Shown here one piece after another: positions 51,981-64,000 of a stretch of 64,000 bases of DNA (within the stretch, counting starts at the first letter, position 1; the number at the start of each line of letters is the position of its first letter). Source of the stretch: Trochalopteron elliotii (lineage: Eukaryota > Chordata > Aves > Passeriformes > Leiothrichidae); assembly GCA_024734555.1 (NCBI GenBank), contig JANPWX010019821.1, positions 460,900-524,899 of the forward strand, given 5' to 3'. A model generated the notes under the pieces. That model was not told the DNA's origin, made no database searches, and saw only the letters and a program-made list of their open reading frames with translations. A program made the translations under genes and the position numbers.

Positions 51981-53517
51981 AACTTTATGATGGAGCAGCT
52001 TTTTACAGCAACAGGCCTTCTAGAGTAAGATGGACTCCATCTCTCTAACAAGGGCAAAAAGGATTCTAGCCTATGAGTTGGCAGAGCTGATTGAGAGGAC
52101 TTCAAACTAGTTTTGAAGAGGGAAGGGGATGAAAACAGGATCTCCACAGATGAGCCTAAAGTGGCAAGCCAGGGTCAGGGGTGAAATCAGCAGCCCAGCT
52201 GATGTGCATGTACACTAATGCATGCAGTGTGGGTGACAAGCAAGAGGAGTGGGAAGCCATTGTACAGAAGGAAAGCCACAATGTCACCATCCTGGAAACA
52301 TAGATGGATGACTTGCATGACTGGAGTGCTGCAACGGGTGATTACTTGCTCTTCAGATGAGACAGGCAAGAAAGAATTGTAGAGGTGGCTCTGTATGTTA
52401 GGGTCCTGGTTCCTGACTCACTGGGGGGTCCTGGATGACTGGAAGCTGGCCACTGTGGGACGCATCCATAAGAAGGGTCAAAAGGAGGATCCAAGAAACG
52501 ACAAGCTGGTCAAGCGTGACCTCAATACTTGTCAAGGTTATGGAACATCATGGATCATCTTGAGCACCACCACATGGCACCTACAGGACAGCCAGGGGAT
52601 CAGGCCCAGCCATCAGGGGTTCGGCCTGACCAATCCAATTGCCTTTTATGACCAGAAATAAAGATCATATGATGACCCACCTGGTGAAAGAGGAAAAGAC
52701 TGTGAATGTTGTCTACCTGGATTTCAGTAAAGGCTTTGACACTGTCTCCCACAGCACCCTCCTGGAAAAGCTGGCAGCCCGGGGCTTGGCCAGGAGCATT
52801 CTTTGCTGGGTTAAGAACTGGCTGGATGGCCAGGCCCAGAGGGTGGTGATGAGTGGTGTTACATCCAGTTAGTGGCCTGTCATTACTGGTGCCCCCCAGG
52901 GATCCATGTCGGGGCCAGTCCTGTTTAATATCCTTACTGATGATCTGGATGAGGGGATCGAGTCCACCATTAGCAAGTTTGCAGATAACACCAAGCTGAG
53001 TGTGTGTTGATCTGCTGGAGGGTTAGGAGGGCTCTCCAGAGGGACCTGGACAGATTGGATAGATGGACCAAATACAACAATATGAGTGTGCCAGGTCCTG
53101 CATATTGGCCACAACAAGCTCCCTCTCCTGAGGGAGCTGGGGGTGTTTAGCCTGGAGAAAAGGATGCTCAGGAGTGACCTTATCAGCCTCTAAATTTATT
53201 TGAAAGGAGAGTGCAGCCAAGTCTCAGAGTGGTCAGTCTCTTCTCCCAAGCAACCAGTGACAGGACAAGAGGACACAGGCTTAAACTGCACCAGGGAAGG
53301 TGTAGGTTGGACATTAAGAAGATGTTCTTCACAGGAACGGTGGCTGGGCATTGGAATAGGCTGCCCAGGGAAGTGGTGGAGCTACCATTCCTGGAGGTGT
53401 TTAAGGAAAGACTGGATGTGGCACTCAGTGCTACAGTCTAGTTGACCATAGAATGTATTAGGTCATAGATTAGACTCAATGATCTCAGATATCTTTTCCA
53501 GCCTAGTTAATTCTGTG
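51981..53517 (+). mobile_element. CR1 LINE with internal deletion, nested in an LTR
   Basis: The 5' part (51981-52398) matches the CR1 region before and at the start of the ORF2 endonuclease: CATCTCTCTAACAAGGGC, GATTGAGAGGACTTCAAACTAG, and TTGCATGACTGGAGTGCTGC. It then jumps to the reverse transcriptase at about 52399, so most of the endonuclease is deleted. RT pieces include NVVYLDFSKGFDTVSHSTLL (motif A region, frame 52639-52872), an APQGS motif, and FADNTKL, where the second catalytic aspartate of FADD is asparagine. A premature stop follows GVTSS. The C-terminal [20 protein letters not shown] block and the tail CCTAGTTAATTCTGTG complete the 3' end. The element is inactive. Confidence 0.88.
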
Positions 53518-54124
53518 GTGCCTGAGGACGCTGTGAACTCATGGGAGGCCTATGCAGAGAGAAGGCCCCACTGGAACAGGCTGTCCTTGGAGGACTGCAC
53601 CCTGTGGAGTGACCCAGGCTGCAGCAGTTTTGGGAGGACTGCTGCCTGTGGGATGGACTCACATTACAGTCCACAGAGAGCTGTTGCTCATGAGGTGGAC
53701 TCACATCAGAGAAGCTCATGGAGAACTGTCTCCCACAGTGCAGGAGGGGAAGATCTCCTCCCCCTGAGCAGCGGAAGAAACAACTTGTGATGAACTGATC
53801 ATAACCCTCATTTCCCATCTCTCTGTGCCATTGAAGGAGCAGATAGAGATGGGCAGGATGAAGAGGTGGGAGAGAAGGCATTTTTAAGGTCTTATTTTAC
53901 TTCTCATTAACCTGCTTTGATTTTGTTAGTAATAAATTCAATTAATGTCTCAAATTCTACCCTCTTTTCCTATGATGCTATCCGGTAAGTGATCTCTCCT
54001 GTTCCTTATCTCAATTCATGGACCCTTCATTACATTTTCTCTCCCCTGTGAGAGGTCTAGCTGTGGAGGAAAGTGAGAGAAAGGCTTTGGGTGCCAGGCA
54101 TCCAGCCAGGGTAAATACACTACA
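53518..54124 (+). mobile_element. ERV LTR, 3' part (split by CR1)
   Basis: Continues the LTR interrupted at 51980. It contains repeated units of the kind GGACTGCACCCTGTGG and GTGGGATGGACTCACATTAC, then TGATGAACTGATCATAACCC, an AATAAATTCAATTAAT poly(A)-signal region (AATAAA at 53931-53936), GTTCCTTATCTCAATTCATG, and the terminal GGCATCCAGCCAGGGTAAAT ending near ACTACA. No retroviral coding sequence is present. The 97- to 124-codon frames here (for example 53507-53881 minus) are read-through of the tandem-like units, not genes. Confidence 0.75.
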
Positions 54125-57100
54125 AGGAGCATCACTCTTCTACTAAGGCTGAACGTCTTTCTCCATTTAACAGATTATAAAAACCATTCAAAAATACATA
54201 TACGCTGGTTGTGTTCCAGTCTGTTGAACCTCCAGTGCACATGCAAAGGCCAAATCATTTAAGAAAAATAAGTTAAATCCTTGCTACTTTCTCATCAGGA
54301 TTTTTTAAAAGGAATTGGGAAAATTACCTAATTAAAAAGAAAAAGTGAATCTTTAGTCTTTCTCAAACATGTTTGAAATGTGCAGCCTCAGTGCCCTGCT
54401 GTGGAAACTATTTCCAAAATAAGGACAGATCTTCTAAATCCATGTTGACACCCATTAAGATGATGAGCTGAAAAGCACTGAAGTCCATTAAGATTTAGAC
54501 TTCATTGACATGTGGGGTTTCAGGTGATCTATTACTACATAGGCAAGAGAGAGCAAGCCAACAACCCCCATGGCCTCTGAAGATAACTGGCGAATTACTA
54601 TCCTAACAACTGCTCACTCGAGAGTAAACAGTGACACACAGAGCCTCCCTTCCACAGTGAGAGGCAGAAGTACTTTCCACAGAATTTCTTTAGCAGTAAT
54701 ATTTCAGAGTGCCTGGACATACAAGGGCAGGCACTGATTTTATTTCAAAAGCATAGCTATGGAAGCGGTTGTTAATTAAAACAGGAGAAGATTAAAGTAA
54801 GTGGCTGTAAAGGTACAACATGACTGACAATATTCTTAGTCTTCCGTAGCAGTGTAATAAAATGCAGTGACAGGCAAGGACACAGCATCATCTGTTGCCC
54901 AAGGCACTCCTGGCCTCCAAACACACAGTGTACCACAGGGTTTTTCTATCTATAATACCATAGACATAGTGATAACTTCAGGTAGGTCATTCTCCACCTT
55001 CATTTTCTGAAAACAGTTTCACATGTTAAACCACAGAGTAACTCAAGGATTACAGTCAAGTCCAACTTATAAAAGGTAGGACAGAAATGAAGCATCAGTA
55101 ATCTGAGGGAAGAACTCTTTAAATTTTCTTCCTGTAAGTGATGTCTAAATCCTGAATTCTGAAATCTCTATACATGTTACACTGGTTTCACAGAAATCAA
55201 ACCTTTACCCCATAGACACACAGCTTCACGTACTGAATATATGATTTTTTGCATAAGCTATTTCTATGGAAGAGTAAGAAAACCAGTTCTTTTTAAGAAC
55301 TCTAAGTCTCTCCGATGTGTCTAAGATGCTTTATTAAAGATTTCTATAGAGCTTTTACAAAGACTGCATCGACAATAATCACGAGGAATTAACCACAGGG
55401 TTAATTAATGTTCTGAACCAAGGAGTAGTATGGCAGTGTGAGAGAATGCCTTACTGTAACTTAATTTCATTATTCAAATGGGGACCACAGACACCCATCA
55501 GATTTCCACCCAGCTGAAGAAGTGAGAGAGCAGCTCTGACATGCATAGGCACAGACAGTAAGAGGAAATGCAAAGCACTATTACTCTCACTCAATTTACT
55601 GTACATACAGCTGTGAAATTGAGATGGCTTGGCTTTTAAGTCAAAAGGTGACAATATTATTAATTTATTTTCAAAACATCTTAAGAACACACAGGAAAAA
55701 ATACAATTGTCAAGTGAACACAGCACCACTGAAAAAAAAGGCAAAGCAAAAATCTACCAAGAAACCAACTAGTCCTCAAGGTTTCATGACTGTCTTGTAC
55801 AAATGCTAACAAACATTCTTCTGTTTGAATTTCACCAATCATTACAATTCAAGGAAAAGAAAATAATTCAACACAATCTAAAGCATCACCTTGAATGTGA
55901 CCCTCTGCTTTGGTCATGAAGCAATTATGAGAGGTGGGTTGCATGACTGAACTTCACTTACTCATTTCAGGATCATTTTCTGTATTTTGTTATTGTGTAA
56001 GACATACAGGCAGAGATGAAGCAAAGTTTCCCAAATAACAGCATTGGGAAACTATTAAGATGATCCAATACAAAAACCTGTTGAATCAATGATGTCTCAA
56101 ATTATTTCTCCTTTTTAAGCTCTTAATGGTATTAATTTTTATAAAAGACTGTAACCCATTTTTCATATAATTTGAGTTTAAAAATTCATTTGAAATATCT
56201 GAGCAAAGACTAAAACATACAGCACAATATACATCAGTGAGCCAATTCTTGGTCCTTTGCATTTCAATAAAACTTATTCTGGAAGGATATCCAAGAGGTT
56301 TTAAAAAGTCAATTGATCTAGACTCTTGAATGAGAACGGTCTATACAATCATACTCTGGATCATAAAAGGTAAAATGTTCATCCAAGGACAAACAGTAGC
56401 AAATAATGAAAATCCATTGACTTCCTGGTTTACAACCTGTTCACTCAGCTGAACAGTTTCAGTGTTTCATCCAAGATAAATAGCTATAATATGAACAGCA
56501 TGCTCCAACTGTTCTATACACACTACAAATGCATCATTCAGCAGAACACAAGCTGTTTCTGAAACACTCAGTATGAGGCCAGTGACAATGGGATCACCCA
56601 CATTAATGAAGTGACTTGTGAGCACAAGGACATGCAGTGCTCGGGGAAAGGATCAATGAAGAACCTGAGGCAACAAGGGCTGAGGCACTCAGTGCCTCTG
56701 AGTGCTTCATGGCCTGCTCACTAACAAGGTGGTAAAGCACACATACAGTCCTGCACAGCTGATATAGAGCTCAAAAGAGCTGCTACTTTCCTACATTCCC
56801 CCCCCCAGCTCCCACGTACACTTCTTGGAAAAATGCCTTGAGCAACAGAATATTCACAATGGCCAGTAGGAAGGACAAAGCTCCCATTCATCACGTACAA
56901 CTGAGCTGCTGTACAACTCTGTTTTCACAGCATAAATTTCAAAATTCCAACAAAAGCAGCAAGAATTCTTACCCTCCCAGAGCAGTTGTACTTGAAAAAT
57001 ACGAATATATTGCACCTCTACATCAGTTTGTTAAACGTCTGTCACTACTTTGAAAATATTATCCTATTTGTGATCCTAAAGACACACCCAAGAGAAAATT

Positions 57101-57166
57101 AAGTTAGACTATATATAAACCTGTTGAAATAGCTAGGGCTGAATTAAGCTTCCCAGATTTTTTCAC

Positions 57167-57203
57167 AAAAAAAAAAAAAAAAAAAAAAAAAAAGAAAGAA
57201 AGA
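57167..57203. repeat. poly(A) tract with (GAAA)n extension
   Basis: Twenty-seven consecutive A residues (57167-57193) followed by GAAA units. It could be the tail of a decayed retroposon, but no body is recognisable upstream. Confidence 0.9.
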
Positions 57204-57492
57204 CAGAAGGAGAAGGGAACTTATCCCTTCCAGGAACCAGTATAAATTTTGCGCAGGGATTTGACCATTGCTTCATTTTTTGAATGTTCATGTATACTAC
57301 TTGTCTGTATGTTATAGAAAAATTCCTTTAAACTTCTTTTTAAAAATCTATATGTATCACAATAAAAAAAAGATGATGAGTATTGCAAATGTCAGCCTAT
57401 ACTAGTTTTATCAGAAATAGTGAGAACCCTACCCTACACAAAGATCCACCTTATCTTGAAATTGTTAGCAAGGCACATTAAATGCACAGACT

Positions 57493-57691
<199 letters not shown>

Positions 57692-57951
57692 TTAACAGCT
57701 TAAAGAGTCTTACTAATGGTTAGTTTAAGCAGAGATTCCTACAAGAGCATTACTACAAATGCTTTATTTTGGGGGGTTCTTTTTTGACAAAAAAGCACTA
57801 AGCAATGATAATACTATGAAATTGAAGAAACCATTCAGCTAATGAAATTAAAGACAGTAGAAATATTTTTGTTCCCAGTATTTAATAAGGTCATAGTACC
57901 TTACTCTGAGTAATGGTATCAATACCAGGCCTGACATAGAGTCCTTTCAAT

Positions 57952-58011
57952 AAAAAGGAAAGAGGGGGAAAAGAAAGGTGAAAGGGGAAAAGGGAAAAGA
58001 GAAAGAGGAAA
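57952..58011. repeat. 60-base polypurine tract
   Basis: Fifty-nine of sixty bases on the plus strand are A or G, with a single T at 57979. On the FRMD3 strand it is polypyrimidine. Such tracts can adopt triplex (H-DNA) structures when mirror-symmetric; some local mirror symmetry is visible around GGGGAAAAGGG. Confidence 0.9.
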
Positions 58012-60911
58012 TGATCACAACAACAGGAGATATTTCAATTTTGCAATCAGTGCGTCTCAGGCACTTTGATGCAGAGCAAAGTGCAGATCCACAATATTCT
58101 AGCTAGTTTTAAAATATTTTGGTCTTGGTATATTCTCAATGTACACAGCCAATTTTAAATTTTCAAAACCTTGAAGAGATGGTGCTTTTACAGGAGGAGC
58201 AGGGAAGGCAGAAGAAAAGGGCAAAAAACATTACAGAGAAAATGGAAGATAACACCAGGTGAAATCAATAATTACTTTTTAAAATTGTAAATTATAGCAG
58301 TAATTAGGAATCTACCAGAACATTTTACTGTACCATCTTCTTAAGCTTACCAGCTCATAGGTTCATATAAACTTCATATGCTAATTAGTTCAACAATCAT
58401 GATAGTCATCAAGCTACTCTGACTGCAGTATTTACCTGTATGCTGCAGTGTTCGAGAAACACATCTCTGGATATCACACAGTTCTATGTGACATACAACA
58501 GCAACAGAAAATAAAAATTCATTCAATATTTTATTATTGTTGGTATCTTTTGGAAGGCTCAATTCTTGAAGATACAGGAATATTTTCCTCTTCAAAAACC
58601 TCACTTGGTACTTATTTTAAGTACAGTTTTTTTCCCTTGTTTAAATAGCTATTTATTTAGGACACATGGAGGAATTTCAGAATGGATGGGAATTGAAATG
58701 TGAAAAACACAGGAAAATAAAAAAGCAAGTAATCACTAATAAACAGAAATTAGAGAAATAAGAGGAAGTGAAGAAAAAAAAAACCCTTAATTGTTCTTTA
58801 GAAATAGTTTGAACTTTCACACTTTTCAAATCTGGAGAAGCCCTCTGAAGGCTAGAGAAACACTGTTTTCTGTGAGCTTTGCTGTCACAGATGTGACTGC
58901 AGCACTGTCTTACAGTGACTGGAAACAGTCTGCAAAACAGAAGACATCATTCTGTCTTCCCTGCCCTTTAACAGCACAGTGGAAGGTAAAGGGAATTCAC
59001 TGTCCCAGAAACGAAAGCAGCCATGCAGAAACTCATTAAGGAGTCATGTTGCCTGGACAAAGCAAAACTAACTTAAGTCATCTTAAATGGTTCTGTCACT
59101 CCTTCATAGCCATGGTAACACTAAGCAAGGGAGGAAAATCTGTGCTTTTGAATACTGTTCCACTTAAAAATTGTGACAGAAGAGACAACCTGTATTAAAT
59201 AACCAAGAGCTCTTTCTCTGGGGGAAAAAAAAAACCACAACCAAAATCTTTTAGAATTAGTTTGGAAATAGCAATGCAGATATAAGAATAGCTAATGCAT
59301 GGGTCTTCAGGGCCCTAGCAAATACAAGCCTACTGTAAGACCCCAAAAATGTACTGAATTTTACCCAATTTTCCAGGATTCTGGTAGTATGTGGTAACCA
59401 CATAAAAATATCAGCTGCCCTATGTGCCCTATATCACAGTGAGGAAATGACAGCATACACTGCACTATAAAAATAGCCCACATTCATAGGAAAGGTTAAA
59501 GTAGGAAATGTTCTACTTGCAGCAGAAGAACAGAAGTACACACCAATGCACAAGACCTGCAGGAGATTTGTCAAGGCAGCTTAAAGCCTATTTCTCAAAT
59601 CTTCTCCTAGACTCAAGCTTCTGTAACAATATCCCTCCTCAGCAGTGCAGCAATACTATACAAGTCTACTGCAGCCTACTAAGCCAAGATTCCCTTCTCT
59701 CTTGCTGTGCAAGAATGAAACAAAAACAACTTGCAATTTGAAATGGTAAAAAGGATATGAACATACAATCTAATTCACCTCTGCAGATAAGGTTCCCTGC
59801 AATTACAGAAGGAGATCCTCTTTTGCTGTTTCTTATTCTTGATTGGAAAACCAGCCACAATGAACATTTGAATGGGGAAGGAGGGAACTCCCAAAACTAT
59901 CCACTTTACTGTCCATCTTAATTTTAAAGTAGATCATAAGCTTAATGTTCTTCCAAAGACACATTTGAAGATATGTAAACATTTAACAAGTCCTTTGTCT
60001 TATAAATTTTACCACACTGGAGAAATGCACATGAGGACTTAACGCTCTCTCTTTGGTTTCTCATAGTAGAAACCAGACAGGCACTGAATTTTATCAGCTC
60101 AAGAGATATGACTGTCAAGACAGATAATTTCTCAATTCCTTGTAAGTAAAATTACTTTTGACCACTTACATATTAAAATGGAAACATTAAAAACTAACCT
60201 TCCCAAAACAGAGCAGAATTTACAGAAGCACATTTCATCAACACAAAACTAGCAAGCACATAATCAGTTTTTAATAGCTATTTCTTATAAGCCTTTTCTT
60301 TCAGAGCATCCTTTATGTCTCAGATAAGGAGCAGCTGGCATAATGAAATGCCCAAGGCTCTGTCAGGACTTCCTATCATCAGAGTTCACTTTCTCACTAA
60401 AAACCATTCACAATTACAATAATTTCAAAGGATTTTAGTGTGGAGAATAGTATTGACAGCAACTCCATTGAAGCAGAGCGATTAATTTGTCTGTTTATGT
60501 GCGAACAGTACGTAAGAGGTGAAGGAAAAAGCACAAATAAAATCATTTAAGTTATGTTAAATGCTGAAACCGGTCATGATCTAAACACTCATGAAGGAGC
60601 TACACACAGAGCATAGTTTCCCAGGCAACTGGTTGTATGTTTTTGAAGTTTATTTCATTTACATTTAACTAAGATACAGTATTCTATATACATCAAACAG
60701 GAAGGATCTCCCCAAAGTATGCCCAGACCTACAACACCACAACCAGAACAAAGAGGGATATAGGAGAAGCCTCCCTTAGTACATACATTAGTAAGGAAGG
60801 GACTGAGTCTGACATGAAATATTTTTAAGCAGTCTACAAAAACATCCCCACATTCATATTACAATTTTCTTCATAGAAAAAGAATCTGAAAAAAAGAAGG
60901 AAGTGTTTATG

Positions 60912-61423
60912 TGTGCTGGTTTTGGCTGGGGTAGAGGTAATTTTCTTTGCAGTGGCTGGTACGGGGCTGTGTTTTTGATTTGTGTTGAACACAGGGTTGA
61001 TAATGCAGATACGTTTTTCATACTGACACCCTGATGAGGAGACTAGGAGTGCATGGGAAGTTGGGAGGAGACAGACAGGACAGATGATCCCAACTGATCA
61101 AAGCAATATGCCAAGGGACATGGCATCATGTTCAGTATATAAAGTAGGAGGAAGAGGAGACTTTTGGAGTCATTGTCTTCCCACATCATTGTTACATGTG
61201 GCGGAGCCCTGCTGCCCTGGAGATGGCTGAACACCAGCCCATGGGAAGGGCTGAATGAATCCCTTGTTCTGCTTTGCTTGTGTGTGCTTTTCCTTTCCCG
61301 ATAAATTGTCTTTGTCTTAACCCATGAGTTTTCCAGCTTGCACCCTTGTCTCCCTGATCCTGATGGTAGGGGACTGAGATAGTGGCTGCGTGGGGCTTCG
61401 TTGCTGGCTGGGGTTAAACCACA
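60912..61423 (+). mobile_element. solo ERV LTR, probably ERVL-type
   Basis: A 512-bp block begins TGTGCTGGTTTTGGCTGGGG, a start I associate with a widespread passerine LTR family, and ends GGGTTAAACCACA. It has TATATAAA at 61136-61143 and a degenerate poly(A) signal GATAAA at 61300-61305, followed by CCCATGAGTTTTCC. No internal retroviral genes flank it. I did not find a convincing target-site duplication, so either it has decayed or the boundary is off by a few bases. It is antisense to FRMD3. Confidence 0.85.
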
Positions 61424-62368
61424 ATGCTACAAAAGATGACAATAGTTTTTTAAAGGCTGTTGAAAAACTTGATTTAAATTTTACATGTGTCAACCAAATA
61501 GAGAAAGATGGAAAATTCTCAGCTGACATTTTTTGGAAGGTTTGTTTTCCACAATCTCCTTTTCACCAATCACAAATGCTGTCTTCTATAGCGCACTGCA
61601 CTGTCAGTGTTGGGGGTTTTATATTAAACATGAGGTACAAATACTGAAAGCCAAAAGCAGATGTTAAAATTATCTTCATATTCCTGAGAATGCAACATTG
61701 CAGAAAACTCCCTGCATCTCTCCTTGATGTTACATATTCTCTGAACTACAATATCCTACAAAAAGTTGGTGAAATTTAAGAAACAAATAAACAAGCGAGA
61801 AAAAATATTACACTCAAACAGTCTTCATGTTCATTAGTTCTGCAGAAGCATCTCTGGGCAACCATTAAGACGTATGTCCTTTTTTCCACATACCCCTTCT
61901 CTTTCCAGATGAATCAGCTGTTTATCCACACTCCTTGCTGAGCATTTTTAAGACAGGCAGAACACTTCTCAGTGTTTTTATGCATAAGGCATACCTGATC
62001 TATCATAAATCTCAAATCAGGAGTCTCCCACATTGCACTCATTAGTTATAGAACAACATAGGGCAAGGTTGGTTTTTGTCAGGTGTTTATATTAAAGCTT
62101 AAAATGCTGTTATTAAATCTTCATGAGGATCATGGAATACACAGCATTCAGATTAATGTCTGAAGGATTACACAAACCCCCCATTCTCATTGCAAATGTA
62201 TTTACGAATCTCATTTTTGATTAAAATTTTCTTTACATTTGTACTGAGATCCTCTGTTTCATTCCACCTCCTTTCAGGTTTCAGGACAGCATCACATATC
62301 ACAGAAATTAATTGAAAAATTCCAATGACCTGACACAGGAGAACATCCTTTCAGTATTACTCTTTAAG

Positions 62369-62630
62369 ATCATAGAATCATAGAGTGCTTTGCGTTTGAA
62401 GAGACCTTAAAGATCATCTAGTTCCAACCCTCCTGTCATGGGCAGGAACTAGATACTTATACTTATACTAGGTACTTATGCTTATACTAGACCAGGTTCC
62501 AATCTGGCCTTGAACACCTCCAAGGACAGGACACCTACTACTTCTCTGGGCAACGCATTTCAGTGCCTCACCACCTCACAGTAAAGAATTTTTCCCTAAT
62601 ATGTAATCTAAACCTACACTCTTTCAGTTA
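62369..62630 (-). mobile_element. CR1 LINE 3' end
   Basis: On the plus strand it starts ATCATAGAATCATAGAGTG, the complement of the CR1 3' terminal octamer-type repeat. It continues with CTTAAAGATCATCTAGTTCC, then CTGGCCTTGAACACCTCCAA, and ends near ACCTACACTCTTTCAG. This is the last ~260 bases of a CR1, truncated at its 5' end. An extra pair of 18-bp units (62454-62471 and 62473-62490) interrupts the usual sequence. It is in the same orientation as FRMD3. Confidence 0.92.
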
Positions 62631-64000
62631 TGCAAGGCAGTAAGGAAAATATGGTAATTTAGAACTCCTGCACATCAGAACAATGAAAATTATTCTGTTC
62701 CACTGTCATCGAGAACAAATATTGTTCAAGTGATGTTCACAGTGGTGAACATATATTTGGATATTTCCTACCAGGCATCTTATGGGACAGCTGCATATTA
62801 CTATGCAGAATAATCTTTAAAAGTAATGAAAAAACAGCAAGAGAGAAAGTGCCTGGGAAAACTCTTCTTTACTTAAACATTAGTGCTGATATGACTCAGG
62901 TTTTACACCATAACATTCCTAGACAGAAAATAAGCAACATTGAAAGCATAAGATTGCCAAATAGAGAACTTTACTGCCAACATTTGAGAGAGAATAATAC
63001 TATACACAAAAACATGTAAAAGAACAGAAAAATTTCTTTTAGAAGTTCTGTATTCTGAACCACAAAGATACAGCTTTGTTAGGCAAAATTCCAGAGAGTT
63101 TTCCATCACACTTCTGGAAGTTCACTTCTTCACAGTTTGCAGCTGGTGATCATGGGTCACCAATTGGCTTCAATCTGTACAAACAAGACTGGCAGTGGTT
63201 CAGGACATTTCTCAAGCCAGATTTTTCCCTCTCAGGTAAAATTAGTGATAAAAATGTTTGAGACACAGACCTGGACTTTACACATCACATTAAAAAACAA
63301 ACATTGCAATGACAGTGGAAAATGCAAAGGTAAATGGTGAGACAAAAAAAAATACCATGCCTTCATTCTTTTTGTATGGCACCAGAACACGTTTAAATAT
63401 AGTTTCATATGTGATAAGAAAAAATAGAAAATATTTTAGAAGGTTATTCACATCATATACCAATGTTACTAAATATGAATGTAAAGCAATTTTTTCCAAA
63501 GCCAAAGAAAATTGTAGCACATCACACAAGATCCTGTGGACAACTTCAGAGCTTCAAAGATACAACTTTTAATCCAGACAGAAACGTATTGTTGTCAGAC
63601 TGAGTTCTGTACAACCTGACTATATAGAGACATTATGCCTGAATGATTCATGTACTACTGGAGTCCATGAAAGCTAGGACCTACTAAAATGTATTCTAGT
63701 ATACTTCTACTAGTCACATTTTTTCTGCTCCAAATGTTTTTCAATATTGAGTTGCATTAATAAACAGGCTGAAAAACTTGCTGCTGTGCTGGAGGAAAAG
63801 GAAAGTCCCCACAAATGGAAGCTGAGCTCAAGAACACAGCATTGTTGAATTTTTTCTGCACATATGCAAGTGCTTCAAAATTCTATGTAAATCTAAGCAT
63901 TCAACTGAATTTAGAATTTTCTGAGTTCCTAGTGTTATTGGAGAAAATTATTCATTGTCTCCTGAAATCCCTAATGCAAAGAAATTAAAAAAAAAAAAAT

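Noticed and set aside
53507..53881. 124-codon minus-strand frame as a gene
   Set aside because: It reads through the repeated units of an LTR; histidine- and serine-rich periodic output is an artefact of the repeat.
57167..57203. Poly(A) tail of a processed pseudogene
   Set aside because: No recognisable gene or SINE body lies directly upstream and no target duplication was found.

Overview
This is vertebrate nuclear DNA, most likely from a passerine or related bird. It is AT-rich, intron-dominated sequence carrying CR1 LINE fragments with the bird-type 3' tail, plus avian endogenous-retrovirus LTRs. No bacterial operon, tRNA, rRNA or CRISPR array was seen.

The only gene I can support is FRMD3 (FERM domain-containing protein 3, a band-4.1 family protein), on the minus strand. 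Eleven coding exons were placed by hand between 57633 and 8542. All join in frame through GT/AG boundaries and encode about 496 residues: the FERM domain from the F1/F2 boundary onward, the FERM-adjacent (FA) motif, an acidic linker, one C-terminal membrane segment and the short tail. The first roughly 100 residues, the first exons and the promoter lie above 64000. FRMD3 maps to human chromosome 9, which largely corresponds to the avian Z, so a Z-linked origin is likely but is inference.

Layout: 1-8253 is flank 3' of the gene with no gene seen; about 8254-8541 is 3' UTR; 8542-57633 holds the eleven exons and ten introns (0.56 to 13.2 kb); 57634-64000 is part of an upstream intron. The introns hold most of the recognisable repeats: a solo LTR with a 6-bp target duplication (19101-19439), a diverged LTR fragment (25450-25815), an old CR1 piece (about 41055-41345), a CR1-rich block (46025-54124) that includes a CR1 inserted into an LTR, another full-looking solo LTR (60912-61423), and two minus-strand CR1 3' ends (17435-17925 and 62369-62630). 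All four LTR insertions are antisense to FRMD3.

I did not find a convincing new biological system. The items most worth a second look are the nested LTR/CR1 insertion, the solo LTR with its target duplication, an unexplained pair of ~150-bp direct repeats (15569 and 16910), a 123-codon plus 79-codon open frame in an intron that contains a perfect 12-bp stem-loop, and a weak splice donor after the 64-bp exon.
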